Made by a program: the position numbers and the translations under genes. From Leptospira sp. GIMC2001 (lineage in GTDB: Bacteria; Spirochaetota; Leptospiria; Leptospirales; Leptospiraceae): 64,000 bases of DNA. Positions within the stretch are counted from its first letter, which is position 1. Each line of letters starts with the position of its first letter. The notes beneath the pieces were generated by a model. That model was not told the origin of the DNA, searched no databases, and saw only the letters and a program-made list of their open reading frames with translations. The DNA is taken from positions 62,001 to 126,000 of the forward strand of contig NZ_CP115468.1 in the NCBI RefSeq assembly GCF_028462125.1. The letters run 5' to 3'. Below, in pieces: positions 53,255 to 62,249 of this stretch.

Positions 53255-54499
53255 ATGAAAAAGATTCAGCTAAACAATTTTCTAAAATATATGATTCTAA
53301 CAATAAAAATATTATATTTAACTATTTTACTGGTTTCTTGTAGAAATGTGGAACTAGAAGAGCCATCAGGTGGTGATCCTATCCGGGGAAATGGGTTGAT
53401 ACTAAATTATCTATTCAGTAACATTCAGCCTAGTGCTGGTTCGAGCAACAACAATAGCCGCTACAATTTTATAAAATCTGGGAATGTTGTATATGGATAT
53501 GGAGATGCAGGAACTAAGGCATCTATCGTAGCTATCACTTCGCCAGAATCAGTGAATCGAGCTAGTTTTGATATTCCCAATTGTACTTCCTCTAGCTCTT
53601 CTACAAATTCCGTATATTGCATTATTCTAACATTGTCTGTCTCAGGCGATCAAGCAAAGGCAATAGCTGCAAAGATCGTAGCGAACAGGCAATCTGGATC
53701 CGGTGAAGTTACTAGTGAGGCTTCACTGTATATAGGTATAGGATCGGCTACCAATTTATCTGGGATGGTTTTTACTTCGATTGATAATGGATCGATCGGA
53801 CTTACAGATCTTTCGAGACTTACGATATTCAATCCGCTCGATTCCGCAACGGATGGAACAAATTTTGTATTTCGATTTCCAGATGGAAATAATAGTCGCT
53901 ATTGTGGAACAAACAATAACGGATCTAGCTGGACTTGTGAGACTGTTATATCGGGAGGTCAAGAATTTGTTAGAAATTTTGGTGGAACCATGGCTATTGG
54001 AGCTCGTCGTCGATGGAATGGAACTGCTTTTATAAATACAACGGCAACAAATACTTTTAGATTTGGTACGGAAATTGGAAGTCGAACCTATTTTCCAAGT
54101 AACACTCCTCAATTTACTGATACTGCTGCCGCTTCATGGACGAATCCTATCACACTGAGCACGGGAAATTTTTCGACAACACCAAGTGGAACTGTCAATG
54201 ATTTCTTTGAATTGAATGCGAATTTGCATTTAGTTTTTAGTCAGGATTCTGGAACCGGCTCTGCATTTGCTAGAACCTATTCGATTCATAGAACAACTGA
54301 CAATGGTTTGAACTATAATCTTATTCAAACGCTAGATTCAAACAGTCCGATTCTAAATATTTCTAGACCAAACACTATAAAATTTATAGGGCTTGGTTCA
54401 ATAATTTATGCAAATGTAGAAGGTCAGAATGAAAGAAATTTCTTTACGACCAAATTAGTATATACAAGTGATTTCAGCAACTGGGTGGAGCTTCAATAA
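53255..54499 (+). CDS. Lipoprotein of unknown function
   Basis: A 414-residue protein with an N-terminal hydrophobic stretch (about 11-28) ending at LLVSC (lipobox). The rest is Ser/Thr/Asn-rich and beta-prone, with FRFPDGNNSRYCGTNNNG near residue 208 and repeated sialidase/BNR-like phrases such as TYSIHRTTDNGLNYN and LVYTSDFSNWVEL near the C-terminus; an exo-beta-propeller of that type is possible. GGAG is 10 bases before the ATG and it begins 10 bases after the preceding gene. No family is recognised with confidence. Confidence 0.68.
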   Translation: MKKIQLNNFLKYMILTIKILYLTILLVSCRNVELEEPSGGDPIRGNGLILNYLFSNIQPSAGSSNNNSRYNFIKSGNVVYGYGDAGTKASIVAITSPESVNRASFDIPNCTSSSSSTNSVYCIILTLSVSGDQAKAIAAKIVANRQSGSGEVTSEASLYIGIGSATNLSGMVFTSIDNGSIGLTDLSRLTIFNPLDSATDGTNFVFRFPDGNNSRYCGTNNNGSSWTCETVISGGQEFVRNFGGTMAIGARRRWNGTAFINTTATNTFRFGTEIGSRTYFPSNTPQFTDTAAASWTNPITLSTGNFSTTPSGTVNDFFELNANLHLVFSQDSGTGSAFARTYSIHRTTDNGLNYNLIQTLDSNSPILNISRPNTIKFIGLGSIIYANVEGQNERNFFTTKLVYTSDFSNWVELQ

Positions 54500-54553
54500 T
54501 AACAAATATAAATTATTGAATTTTCAAAATATTTTAATTAGAGGATAGAATTG

Positions 54554-55690
54554 ATGAATGGAAAAATTTCCGGAAATTATACCAAAGCTTTAATGCTTAT
54601 GGTTTTTACACTCGTATGCATGGCAATATTTTCTTGCAAAGAAGATCCCAAGCCTGATATAGCTGACTCACCAAAAATCTCAACTAACACAGCAGTTGTA
54701 ATTTTTACGGTCGGAGATGTAAGTATCGAGGGTGTGAAGCTTAAACAAGGTGACATCTTGCAACCTGGAATAAAGGTTACAACAGGCAAGAAATCTTCTT
54801 GCGAACTACAAGTTAGAGAGCACGAATCTGAAATTGTAATTCAATTAAAACAAAATTCAGAATTTATCCTGGAAGATAAAACTGGACCAGGTGAAGTTAA
54901 ATCAAGTGTAACTTTGGGAAATGCATTGTTCAAAGTAAACAAGCCTCTCAAGAAAGGAGAAAGTATTCAAGTTGTAGCACCGACCTTTGTCGCTGGTGTT
55001 CGCGGCACAGAATTTTCTTTAGACGTTGCTAAGAACGGAGATTCTAAAGTTAGTGTTGTGAGCGGAAAGGTTTCTGCAATTCATCGGATTGCGGAACTAG
55101 ATGATTTACCAACGGATATAATTGAGAAATCGCAATTTCTTCAGAATTCGGTTTATAAATTGGAAGAAAATGAAACCATTATTGAACCGGGAGAAAAAGT
55201 CTTAATAACTAAGAAGGAATCTGATAAAATACTGAACGATTCTCGAATTAAAGAAGCAATCAAAATTGCAAAATCCAGTTCAACTGATGAAAGTGGAACA
55301 GCAATTGCGCTAAAGATTGATGATAATTTTAGGAAGACTGTAAATGTTAATAAGGAAGCCATCATTCCGGCACCAGTTGTGCAAAAAATGGAAGCAAAAG
55401 ATTTACAAAAACAGATTAAAGAATTTGAAAATCTAATTGCATTAGAGCAAATCAAGTTACAAGATTCAATTTCGACAAATGCTGAGTTGAAGAAGATAAA
55501 TGAAGAACGAAAAGAAATAATGATTCAAAAGATTGAAGAAATTACAGGTAAGGCTTCAGAAACTTTGATACTAACAAGTGGAACTAAAGTGAAAGGAGTG
55601 ATTTTTCAAGAGGGTGATACCTATATAGTTCTTACACCTGAAGGACGTAAAGAATTTCAAGAATCGGAAGTAGAAGGAACAGAATTTTAA
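54554..55690 (+). CDS. FecR-domain lipoprotein
   Basis: A protein of about 378 residues. The signal peptide ends at MAIFSC (lipobox). A FecR-like domain (about 45-180) carries GDVSIEGVKLKQGDILQPG, QLKQNSEFIL and FVAGVRGTEFSLDV, the usual VRGTEF motif. A helical Glu/Lys-rich region and a small C-terminal beta motif (LILTSGTKVKGVIFQEGDTY) follow. Canonical FecR proteins transmit signals to ECF sigma factors; here the role is unclear. The 3' end overlaps the convergent sigma-factor gene by 59 bases. ATG 54554 is preferred over TTG 54551, with GAGGA 8 bases upstream. Confidence 0.82.
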   Translation: MNGKISGNYTKALMLMVFTLVCMAIFSCKEDPKPDIADSPKISTNTAVVIFTVGDVSIEGVKLKQGDILQPGIKVTTGKKSSCELQVREHESEIVIQLKQNSEFILEDKTGPGEVKSSVTLGNALFKVNKPLKKGESIQVVAPTFVAGVRGTEFSLDVAKNGDSKVSVVSGKVSAIHRIAELDDLPTDIIEKSQFLQNSVYKLEENETIIEPGEKVLITKKESDKILNDSRIKEAIKIAKSSSTDESGTAIALKIDDNFRKTVNVNKEAIIPAPVVQKMEAKDLQKQIKEFENLIALEQIKLQDSISTNAELKKINEERKEIMIQKIEEITGKASETLILTSGTKVKGVIFQEGDTYIVLTPEGRKEFQESEVEGTEF

Positions 55691-56534
55691 CTTCACCCAT
55701 AGCCATTCTATTGCACTTCAACAGGATGGCTTGCAATTCATTCCCCTTAGTTCTCAATGGATCAATTGCTTTTATTAGTTTAGTCCGTAGTTTATACAAT
55801 TGTTCCTTTTTCAAGCGACTGGATTTGTCAACTAGTTCTAGTTTGACGATTGACTCTTGCTGATCTTGTTTTGGATTGAACCAACCATTTAGTTCTGAAC
55901 ATTGATGACATACTCCATTTTTATTAACAAGCGAGCATCGATTATCAAATATATCTGTCATCGTTTTTCTAGAATCTTGAAGTAAATATTTTATTGATCC
56001 TTCAGATTTATTCAAAACAGAACATATATCATGTATAGCAAAATCATAAACATCCTTGAGAAGGATCACAATTTGTTTTTCAATAATAAGATTCTTAGAT
56101 ATGCATGTAAAACATGTATCAATATGTTCTTTTATTTCATAAGATGCTGAGATAGAAGAATTGTGAACCTTGACGATAGAATCATAGACAGCTTTGTTGC
56201 TTAGAACAATATTCTTCGCTTTTTCACTTACATCTGCTGTCCATTGTTTTCTTCTTTTAAGTTCGTTATAAACTAAATTCGTAGCGATTTGGAAAACCCA
56301 AGTTTTTAAAGATGACTCTCCCCGAAAGGTAGAGAGCTTTTCAAATGCTTTAATAAATGTCTCATGAGTGTAATCTTCCGCATCATTCCTATCTGTTGTA
56401 AGGCGATATAAAAAAGATTTCAGCTGACCTTGGAATTCTGAGAATAGTTCCTGGAATGCATTTATATCACCTTGAGTTGCTTTCAGAAGTGTTTCTTCTC
56501 TACGATTTGTTTCCATACTCTCCTCGAATTCCAT
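55632..56534 (-). CDS. ECF-like RNA polymerase sigma factor with Cys-rich insert
   Basis: A 300-residue protein. Sigma region 2 (about 22-90) shows LKSFLYRLTTDRNDAEDYTHETFIKAFE, and sigma region 4 (about 155-205) shows VYDFAIHDICSVLNKSEGSIKYLL. Between them is H-x3-C-x2-C (HIDTCFTC, about residue 138), as in zinc anti-sigma domains, and after region 4 a CSLVNKNGVCHQCSELNGWF segment. The last 19 or so residues are antisense to the fecR-like gene and look like read-through past a lost stop. The start is 9 bases after the downstream lipoprotein gene's stop. Target genes unknown. Confidence 0.8.
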   Translation of the reverse strand: MEFEESMETNRREETLLKATQGDINAFQELFSEFQGQLKSFLYRLTTDRNDAEDYTHETFIKAFEKLSTFRGESSLKTWVFQIATNLVYNELKRRKQWTADVSEKAKNIVLSNKAVYDSIVKVHNSSISASYEIKEHIDTCFTCISKNLIIEKQIVILLKDVYDFAIHDICSVLNKSEGSIKYLLQDSRKTMTDIFDNRCSLVNKNGVCHQCSELNGWFNPKQDQQESIVKLELVDKSSRLKKEQLYKLRTKLIKAIDPLRTKGNELQAILLKCNRMAMGEVKILFLLLPILEILYVLQV

Positions 56535-56542
56535 ATTAAAAA

Positions 56543-57139
56543 TTATTTGTCAACTTTAGAAACGGGTGGAGTCAATCTTATCGGTCTCTTCTCTGAACTA
56601 CACATATCGTTGTCCAAAGGTCTCTCTCCAAAATGGATATCACCCTTTTCATTCATCATGACAATATCATGATCTTCGTTACATATAGAAACGGATTTCC
56701 AGCCAGAGCATCCTGTTTCTGATATATCTTTCTCTTGACCTAGAACTAAATTACAATCAGAAAATCTGAAAGCATTTAGCAAATCTTTGTTATCGGTATG
56801 CACGGTTAGAAATTTCTTGTCTTCATAAAAAATTGCATCCATCGCCGTAGGAATTATTTTGGATTCACCGAGCATTTTATAATTTCCGAAAGTTCTAAAT
56901 GAAAAAACTTTCAGATTACCCATAGGATCAAGACTCAATGTAAAATCCAAAGTCCATTTATCCTTTTCGAAAGTAAAAGTTCTTTTGCCAAAAGCTTTTC
57001 CATATGGATAAGGTTCAACATCCGTATAGGTTCCACTCAATTTATTCAATGGATTTTTGGTTCCAGTACAATGAAGAATTCCGAAACCGATCATCAGGAT
57101 CAGATGTAAAGTTACGATTGTTGATTTTGTTTGTTTCAT
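56543..57139 (-). CDS. Lipoprotein of unknown function
   Basis: A protein of about 198 residues with a signal sequence (MKQTKSTIVTLHLILMIGF) ending at GILHC (lipobox). The mature part is a likely beta-barrel or lipocalin-like domain (LSGTYTDVEPYPYGKAFGKR, then FTFEKDKWTLDFTL) and contains a few Cys residues. ATG 57139 is chosen because AGAGG lies upstream; the longer frame to 57277 has no signal-like N-terminus. It is upstream of the sigma-factor gene on the same strand, so the two may be co-transcribed. I recognise no family. Confidence 0.72.
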   Translation of the reverse strand: MKQTKSTIVTLHLILMIGFGILHCTGTKNPLNKLSGTYTDVEPYPYGKAFGKRTFTFEKDKWTLDFTLSLDPMGNLKVFSFRTFGNYKMLGESKIIPTAMDAIFYEDKKFLTVHTDNKDLLNAFRFSDCNLVLGQEKDISETGCSGWKSVSICNEDHDIVMMNEKGDIHFGERPLDNDMCSSEKRPIRLTPPVSKVDK

Positions 57140-57350
57140 GTTTTGCACCTCTTTTCTTGCAAGAAATTCCGACAAATGACGAAACAAAAACGGATGATGA
57201 TTTGGAAAAATTGGGATAGAAATAGCAAATTTTTTGCAAAAAGTGAAGAATCGCAATTTTTGAGGACAATATTGCAAATTTCTTGCCAGTTAGATTATGG
57301 GTTTGTGTTTTTCTGTTGGAAATTTTGAGAATCATGCATCCAATTCAGGC

Positions 57351-57797
57351 ATGAACGCCTATCGAAATGCCTCCTATGCTGGGTTTGTTTTGTATTTTAT
57401 CGGAATTGTGTTATTCATCTATGGGTTTGCGAACTTATCGATTGAATTGGATCTAGATGAGAAAGGGCTCAAAGCAACCGGAGAAGTATATGATCTAGAG
57501 GTAACGGAACCTTATCGGCAGGCTTGGGTTGTTTTCCAGACTCAAGACGGTAAGACGGTTCGATTCATGGACAAATTGTTCTGGAACCAAGATTTCGAAA
57601 AATATACGGTGGGGCAAAAAGTAGAAGTTCTCTACGATCCTGCAAATCCGAACCAAACAGCCGTGATCGATGATTTCTTCCAGAGAACGACGGCGCCATG
57701 GTGGCCCGTGATCGTTGGTTCCATTATAATTCTAGTTGGTTATGTAATGAGAAAGGTAATGCTTAGAAAGGCTGCAGCTTTTGATCGATCTCGATAA
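57351..57797 (+). CDS. DUF3592 membrane protein
   Basis: A 148-residue protein with an N-terminal transmembrane helix (about 9-27), a soluble beta domain (TGEVYDLEVTEPYRQAWVVF and VGQKVEVLYDPANPNQTAVID, the typical V-LYDP-NP motif of DUF3592) and a C-terminal transmembrane helix (about 117-135). Start ATG 57351. DUF3592 proteins have no assigned activity. It stands alone, divergent from the lipoprotein gene at 57139. Confidence 0.82.
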   Translation: MNAYRNASYAGFVLYFIGIVLFIYGFANLSIELDLDEKGLKATGEVYDLEVTEPYRQAWVVFQTQDGKTVRFMDKLFWNQDFEKYTVGQKVEVLYDPANPNQTAVIDDFFQRTTAPWWPVIVGSIIILVGYVMRKVMLRKAAAFDRSR

Positions 57798-57813
57798 GAA
57801 AGAAACTTCTTAT
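57794..57813. terminator. Weak hairpin between convergent genes
   Basis: ATAAGAA (57794-57800) and TTCTTAT (57807-57813) are perfect 7-base arms with a 6-base loop, overlapping the DUF3592 stop codon. The stem is AT-rich and only two T follow, so termination would be weak. Confidence 0.25.
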
Positions 57814-57894
57814 TTAAATGCTCCAAAGCTGCAATATTTTTTAGTTTTCAAATTTTGATAGATGTCATATTCGTAATTTATAATTCTTAGATAT

Positions 57895-58758
57895 TTAAAC
57901 CTTAAAATTACGCACATCTCCTGGATCCATAGAAACTTTGGGACCTTCCGATTCTCTCAATTGAGAAAGACGAAATCCTTCGGTTGCAGTAACTTTGAAA
58001 AGTTTCTCCGGATCACTCGCTCTCAAATTTTGAGCTGCGAGCTCCACTCCATCAGAAACATTGATTTCACGGCGTTTGTTTCTTAGCCCATCCATAATAA
58101 GATCAATGGCATGATCTAGTTCCATACCATTTTCAATATTCGTATCGCTTTTACCGCGCGAAGAACCATCTCCAGCAAACGAGTTGATAGCAATATTGGT
58201 TCTTACGGAACCAGGTAATATTGTGCTTACATGAATATTAAAGAATTCTTCTAGTTCAGCACGAATGCAATCAAAGTAACCGATGATCGCATGCTTTGCT
58301 CCAGAGTAGCCGCTTCTCAGAGGTGGACCAACTTTTCCTGCAACGGAGCTTACGACCGCTAGATGTCCTTTTTTTCTAGCAGTCATTTTTGGCAGTATCA
58401 ATTGCGTTAATGCGACTGGAGCCAGGTAATCAATTTCGATCAATTGACGATAGACTTCAAATTTTGTATCTAAAGCAAAGCTTCTCTGACTCACTCCAGC
58501 ATTATTTATAAGCATATCAACACCGCTGCGCCAGTTCCAGGCTGTTTCGACTTTATCCGGAAGACTATCGAAATCGGTAGTATCAAACGGTAACACCAAT
58601 GAATGTTCTTTCGAAATTTCTGAAACGTCTGTTAGTTGATTGACTTTGCGGCCAGAAAGAATGACATAGGCACCCTCTCTTAAAAATCGGATCGCAAGAG
58701 CTTTTCCAATTCCAGAAGAAGCACCTGTAATCCATATTGTTTGATCTTTAAAACTCAT
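57895..58758 (-). CDS. Short-chain dehydrogenase/reductase
   Basis: A 287-residue classical SDR: TGASSGIGKAL near residue 11, catalytic Ser in VVSSVAGKVG near residue 138 and Y-x3-K in YSGAKHAIIGYF near residue 153. SGRK after strand 2 suits NADPH. ATG 58758 is used because AGAGGA lies just upstream; the open frame to 58788 adds ten residues without support. It is the last gene of a minus-strand set with a reductase and ring-cleavage-like enzymes and may act on the same intermediates. Confidence 0.92.
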   Translation of the reverse strand: MSFKDQTIWITGASSGIGKALAIRFLREGAYVILSGRKVNQLTDVSEISKEHSLVLPFDTTDFDSLPDKVETAWNWRSGVDMLINNAGVSQRSFALDTKFEVYRQLIEIDYLAPVALTQLILPKMTARKKGHLAVVSSVAGKVGPPLRSGYSGAKHAIIGYFDCIRAELEEFFNIHVSTILPGSVRTNIAINSFAGDGSSRGKSDTNIENGMELDHAIDLIMDGLRNKRREINVSDGVELAAQNLRASDPEKLFKVTATEGFRLSQLRESEGPKVSMDPGDVRNFKV

Positions 58759-58788
58759 TCCAATTCCTCTTGATAAATTTTCGTTCAA

Positions 58789-59811
58789 TTAAAAAATCTT
58801 AACCAATTGCTTACCAAGATTTTTACCATTCATCATTCTGATAAATGCTTCTGGAGCATTTTCAATACCTTCTAAAATATCTTCACGGTATTTGATCTTT
58901 CCTGATTTAAGTAGCTTGGCGAAAATCATAGTGCATTTCATGAACTGTGGAGCGTAATCCAATGCTAAGTAGCCCATTTTTTTGATTCTTTTTACTAACA
59001 AAGCATTATGATCACGAGGACCTACATCTAAACTTGTATCGCTAAGATGCGCAATACTTGTTCGTCCACACACAATGATTCTTGAGTGATCGTTCAGAAT
59101 TTTCAAAACTTCATCACTCAAATCGCCACCGACATTATCAAAATAAACATCGGCTCCATTTGGACAGGCTGCCTTGAGTGCGGATGACAGATTGTCTTTG
59201 TCTTTATAGTTTACGGCTGCATCAAATCCATACTCATTTAGTAATATATTGCATTTCTCTTCCGAACTGGTGATACCAACTGCGCGGCATCCAGATAATT
59301 TTGCTAGTTGACCCACTATGGATCCAACCGATCCAGCAGCAGTACTAATTATTACTGTTTCACCTATCATAGGTTTGCCGAGATCATATAAGCCAAAATA
59401 AGCAGTAAATCCAGATACTCCGAGTACACCTAACCAAGCAGAAAGTGGAGCCAAATCTTTTGGAACCTTTTGCATTTGTTCATTTTTGGATCCCGATCCT
59501 ATTGCATATTGTTGCCAACCATAGTATCCAAAGAGCAGTGTGCCAATAGGGTATTCTGAGTTTTTAGATTCCAGAACTTCCGATATCGTATAACCTGGAA
59601 TCATTCCATCAATTGGTACAGTTTCTGTATAATTTTTTTCATCACGAATGCGTCCGACTAAAAATGGATCAATCGATAGCCAAAGATTTTTGGTTAAAAA
59701 TTGTCCCTTGTCGATCTCAGGTAACTCTTCGGTTTTTAAATAAAAATTTGATTCATTAGCGAGTCCTACTGCCCTTGATTTTAAACAGATCTTCTTATTT
59801 GTAATTCCCAT
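58789..59811 (-). CDS. NADP-dependent oxidoreductase, MDR family
   Basis: A 340-residue medium-chain reductase of the leukotriene B4 dehydrogenase/prostaglandin reductase (curcumin reductase) group. LWLSIDPFLVGRIRD near residue 45 and the Rossmann motif STAAGSVGSIVGQLAKL near residue 156 are typical, and VYFDNVGGDLSDEVL is near residue 222. No catalytic or structural zinc ligands are seen, as expected for this group, which reduces the C=C bond of enones. AGGACA precedes the ATG. It lies between the FadL gene and the SDR gene in the catabolic set. Confidence 0.9.
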   Translation of the reverse strand: MGITNKKICLKSRAVGLANESNFYLKTEELPEIDKGQFLTKNLWLSIDPFLVGRIRDEKNYTETVPIDGMIPGYTISEVLESKNSEYPIGTLLFGYYGWQQYAIGSGSKNEQMQKVPKDLAPLSAWLGVLGVSGFTAYFGLYDLGKPMIGETVIISTAAGSVGSIVGQLAKLSGCRAVGITSSEEKCNILLNEYGFDAAVNYKDKDNLSSALKAACPNGADVYFDNVGGDLSDEVLKILNDHSRIIVCGRTSIAHLSDTSLDVGPRDHNALLVKRIKKMGYLALDYAPQFMKCTMIFAKLLKSGKIKYREDILEGIENAPEAFIRMMNGKNLGKQLVKIF

Positions 59812-59863
59812 TTCTTTTATGTCCTTCCTTAATTTTATTAATTATTTTCTAAAATTTATTGCA

Positions 59864-61231
59864 TCAATCTGATGAGCTTTCAGAAGCATTCGTACTATCT
59901 GCATAGGTAATCTTAGTTGAATACTGGAAACCTAATGATTGTTGTTGAGTAGCTATGGATTCATAACCTGTTAAGGTCGGTGTCCCATTGATTTGTGTTG
60001 CGATGTTTGTTGCAAGTCCCGATAGGCCTTCGATTTTTTCTTTTACTTGCTCAGAAAAATATATTGAGAATTCAGAGCCCTCACTGAAGGAATATCCGAT
60101 TCCTCCTGTGAAGTGTCTTCTTCCCGTTGCGGGACTTGCGAGATTGATGGATGTGTTAGACGGTTCAAATGCAGCCGTGTTCCAAGACGCACCAAAGGAT
60201 ACTCTCAAATTCTCAATTGGAACTAAACGAATTCCCACTTTGAAGACATCCATGTTCTGCCATCCTCTACCCGGGCCTCCTGGATTTCCAAATTGTATCT
60301 GAGTTATGGGACTGTATCCTGGATTCGCAAGTGCATTTACTTCTCCGTATTTTAATTTCTGAAAATCTCCAACAAAAGAAATAAATTCGAATGGTGATAT
60401 TTCAAAGCCAATCGAATAGTTTTCTGGCGTATCGAGTCTGCCACGATCCGAAATCAAACCTCGATAACGATCAAAATTTGTCATACGAGTTTTGGGCGAC
60501 CAAGCCGCACCTAAACTTAGATATTTACTTACTTTCCACAATCCACCGATTCGGGTACCAACACCGAAGCTATAATCAAAGCCCCTATTAGAGAGATTTC
60601 TTTTATCACTCGATACAGATGCTAATCCCTGTTCTCCTGTCGTCTCGAAGCTGGTTCCAATAGCTAAAACTGATATTCCCAATGAAAAGGTTTCGAGAAA
60701 TTTTATTGAATAAGTAGGTGCGAGCGTGAATTGTTTATAGTTACTTGCTAATTGACCATCACCACAATCCACATTTCCAAGCTTTAATTCACCGGGTGCA
60801 GCTGGCGGAGGAACAGGACAAATATTCGAAGTCCCAGGGTAAACTGTACTTGTGCCATTGCTATAACCAATAATTCCAAGGGTTGAATCTTCAGAAATTT
60901 TCTTACTGAAGCCAAATTCGGCTAAAGCATCCGTTGCTCTTTCACTACGTAAATTTGCATCTAATAGTCCATTCAATCCTGCTTTTCTCTCGAGATCCGT
61001 AACCCCAGTCGAGACCAAAAGACCAAGATCAAGGTGATCACCCACCCATGCAGTACTAGCTGGATTGATAGCTCCCCCTATAGCATCTCGCGTGGTTGCA
61101 GCTCCAGCGCCCCCCAATGATCTGGCTTCGGAACCATATCCTATTTGAAAAAAACCATTGTCTGCATTCAAAGCACTTGCCCAATTTATGATAATCAATG
61201 TGAAAAAAATACTTTTGAATAAGTGCTTCAT
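59864..61231 (-). CDS. OmpP1/FadL/TodX-family outer membrane transporter
   Basis: A 455-residue outer membrane barrel. The signal peptide (about 1-23) is followed by the FadL-type N-terminus FFQIGYGSEARSLGGAGAAT and NPASTAW near residue 58, with alternating hydrophobic strands to the end. The family takes up long-chain fatty acids or, in TodX-like members, aromatic hydrocarbons. The adjacent ring-cleavage-type genes favour the second reading. AGGACAG precedes the ATG. Substrate specificity is inferred only from neighbours. Confidence 0.88.
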   Translation of the reverse strand: MKHLFKSIFFTLIIINWASALNADNGFFQIGYGSEARSLGGAGAATTRDAIGGAINPASTAWVGDHLDLGLLVSTGVTDLERKAGLNGLLDANLRSERATDALAEFGFSKKISEDSTLGIIGYSNGTSTVYPGTSNICPVPPPAAPGELKLGNVDCGDGQLASNYKQFTLAPTYSIKFLETFSLGISVLAIGTSFETTGEQGLASVSSDKRNLSNRGFDYSFGVGTRIGGLWKVSKYLSLGAAWSPKTRMTNFDRYRGLISDRGRLDTPENYSIGFEISPFEFISFVGDFQKLKYGEVNALANPGYSPITQIQFGNPGGPGRGWQNMDVFKVGIRLVPIENLRVSFGASWNTAAFEPSNTSINLASPATGRRHFTGGIGYSFSEGSEFSIYFSEQVKEKIEGLSGLATNIATQINGTPTLTGYESIATQQQSLGFQYSTKITYADSTNASESSSD

Positions 61232-61286
61232 AGTTACTGTCCTAGGGTTAAATTTTAAATACTCAATAAACTTCGATTAGTTGATG

Positions 61287-62249
61287 CTATGCTATGTAAT
61301 TTCTAAGTAGACCCAATTTCTCAATCTCTGCTTCTACAATATCACCAGATTTTAAGAAATTCCATACTTCTACCCCAGAGCATTGTGGCACGCATCCGGT
61401 AGCTAATAATTCTCCTGGGTAGATTGTTTCATTCCAAGAAGCATAGGCAATAATGCTGGCAATAGAATGAGTCATTTCGGAAGTAGAACCCGAACCTCTA
61501 GTCTCTCCATTGACTTTTATATTTGCTGTTAGGTTATTAGGATTTTTAATTTCATCCGCAGTTACAACCCATGGACCGATGGCATTGCTACCGTCAAAAT
61601 CCTTCCCCTTTGCTGGACCCGCACTGGGCTTCGTTCTCAATTCTTGTATGAGAAGGTCTCTCTCTGAAAAATCGTTGAAAAGTACATAACCAAATATGAA
61701 TTCAAGAGCTTTTTCTTTTGGAATATTCTTACCTGCTTTACCAATGATTACTCCTAATTCAACTTCATAGTCAAGTTTTGATCCTCCTTGAGGTGGATTG
61801 ATTGAGTCTTCTTGGCCAGATAGATTCAATCTTGTTCCTTTATAATAAATTGGTAGTTTATAAAAACCTTTCGGTATTTTCGCAATTCCAAAAATTTTGA
61901 TTAAAATTTGGGCGAATGGATTGAAGTTATTCTTTACAAATTGCCCAAATGCATTCTTGAGATGTTTTTCGTATACGCTAAAACATCGTATTTGTGCTGG
62001 ATGAATGGAGATTCCTAATTTACTTTCTTTGATATCATACAAAAATTCATCCAATTTTCCTTCCACGGCTAAATTGATTTTTTCTTGAACGATTGACAAA
62101 GGCAAGGTTGCGTTAATAAAGTTCTCAAGGCTTTTAAAATTATTGTCATTCGCAAAAACCGAAGTTAAATCAAGTAAAGTGTCTATTGATACAGCGACAC
62201 CCAAATGATAAATGTCTTGATTGGATGGAAGAAAATGACAGAATTTCAT
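61287..62249 (-). CDS. Fumarylacetoacetate hydrolase-family protein
   Basis: A 320-residue FAH-fold enzyme. The metal site is visible as the two Glu of DYEVELGVIIGK near residue 160 and the Asp of FNDFSERDL near residue 192, and GPWVVTADEI is near residue 226. In meta-cleavage pathways this family hydrates or hydrolyses the ring-opened product or acts as a decarboxylase/isomerase. The start overlaps the VOC gene stop (ATGA), so the two are coupled. The N-terminal 120 residues form the usual extra domain. Confidence 0.85.
   Translation of the reverse strand: MKFCHFLPSNQDIYHLGVAVSIDTLLDLTSVFANDNNFKSLENFINATLPLSIVQEKINLAVEGKLDEFLYDIKESKLGISIHPAQIRCFSVYEKHLKNAFGQFVKNNFNPFAQILIKIFGIAKIPKGFYKLPIYYKGTRLNLSGQEDSINPPQGGSKLDYEVELGVIIGKAGKNIPKEKALEFIFGYVLFNDFSERDLLIQELRTKPSAGPAKGKDFDGSNAIGPWVVTADEIKNPNNLTANIKVNGETRGSGSTSEMTHSIASIIAYASWNETIYPGELLATGCVPQCSGVEVWNFLKSGDIVEAEIEKLGLLRNYIA

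Noticed and set aside
53756..54112. 118-residue open frame on the minus strand
   Set aside because: Antisense to the Ser/Thr-rich lipoprotein gene; composition explains the lack of stops.
55632..55690. Extra gene in the overlap of fecR-like and sigma-factor genes
   Set aside because: Both frames are explained by the 3' ends of the two convergent genes.
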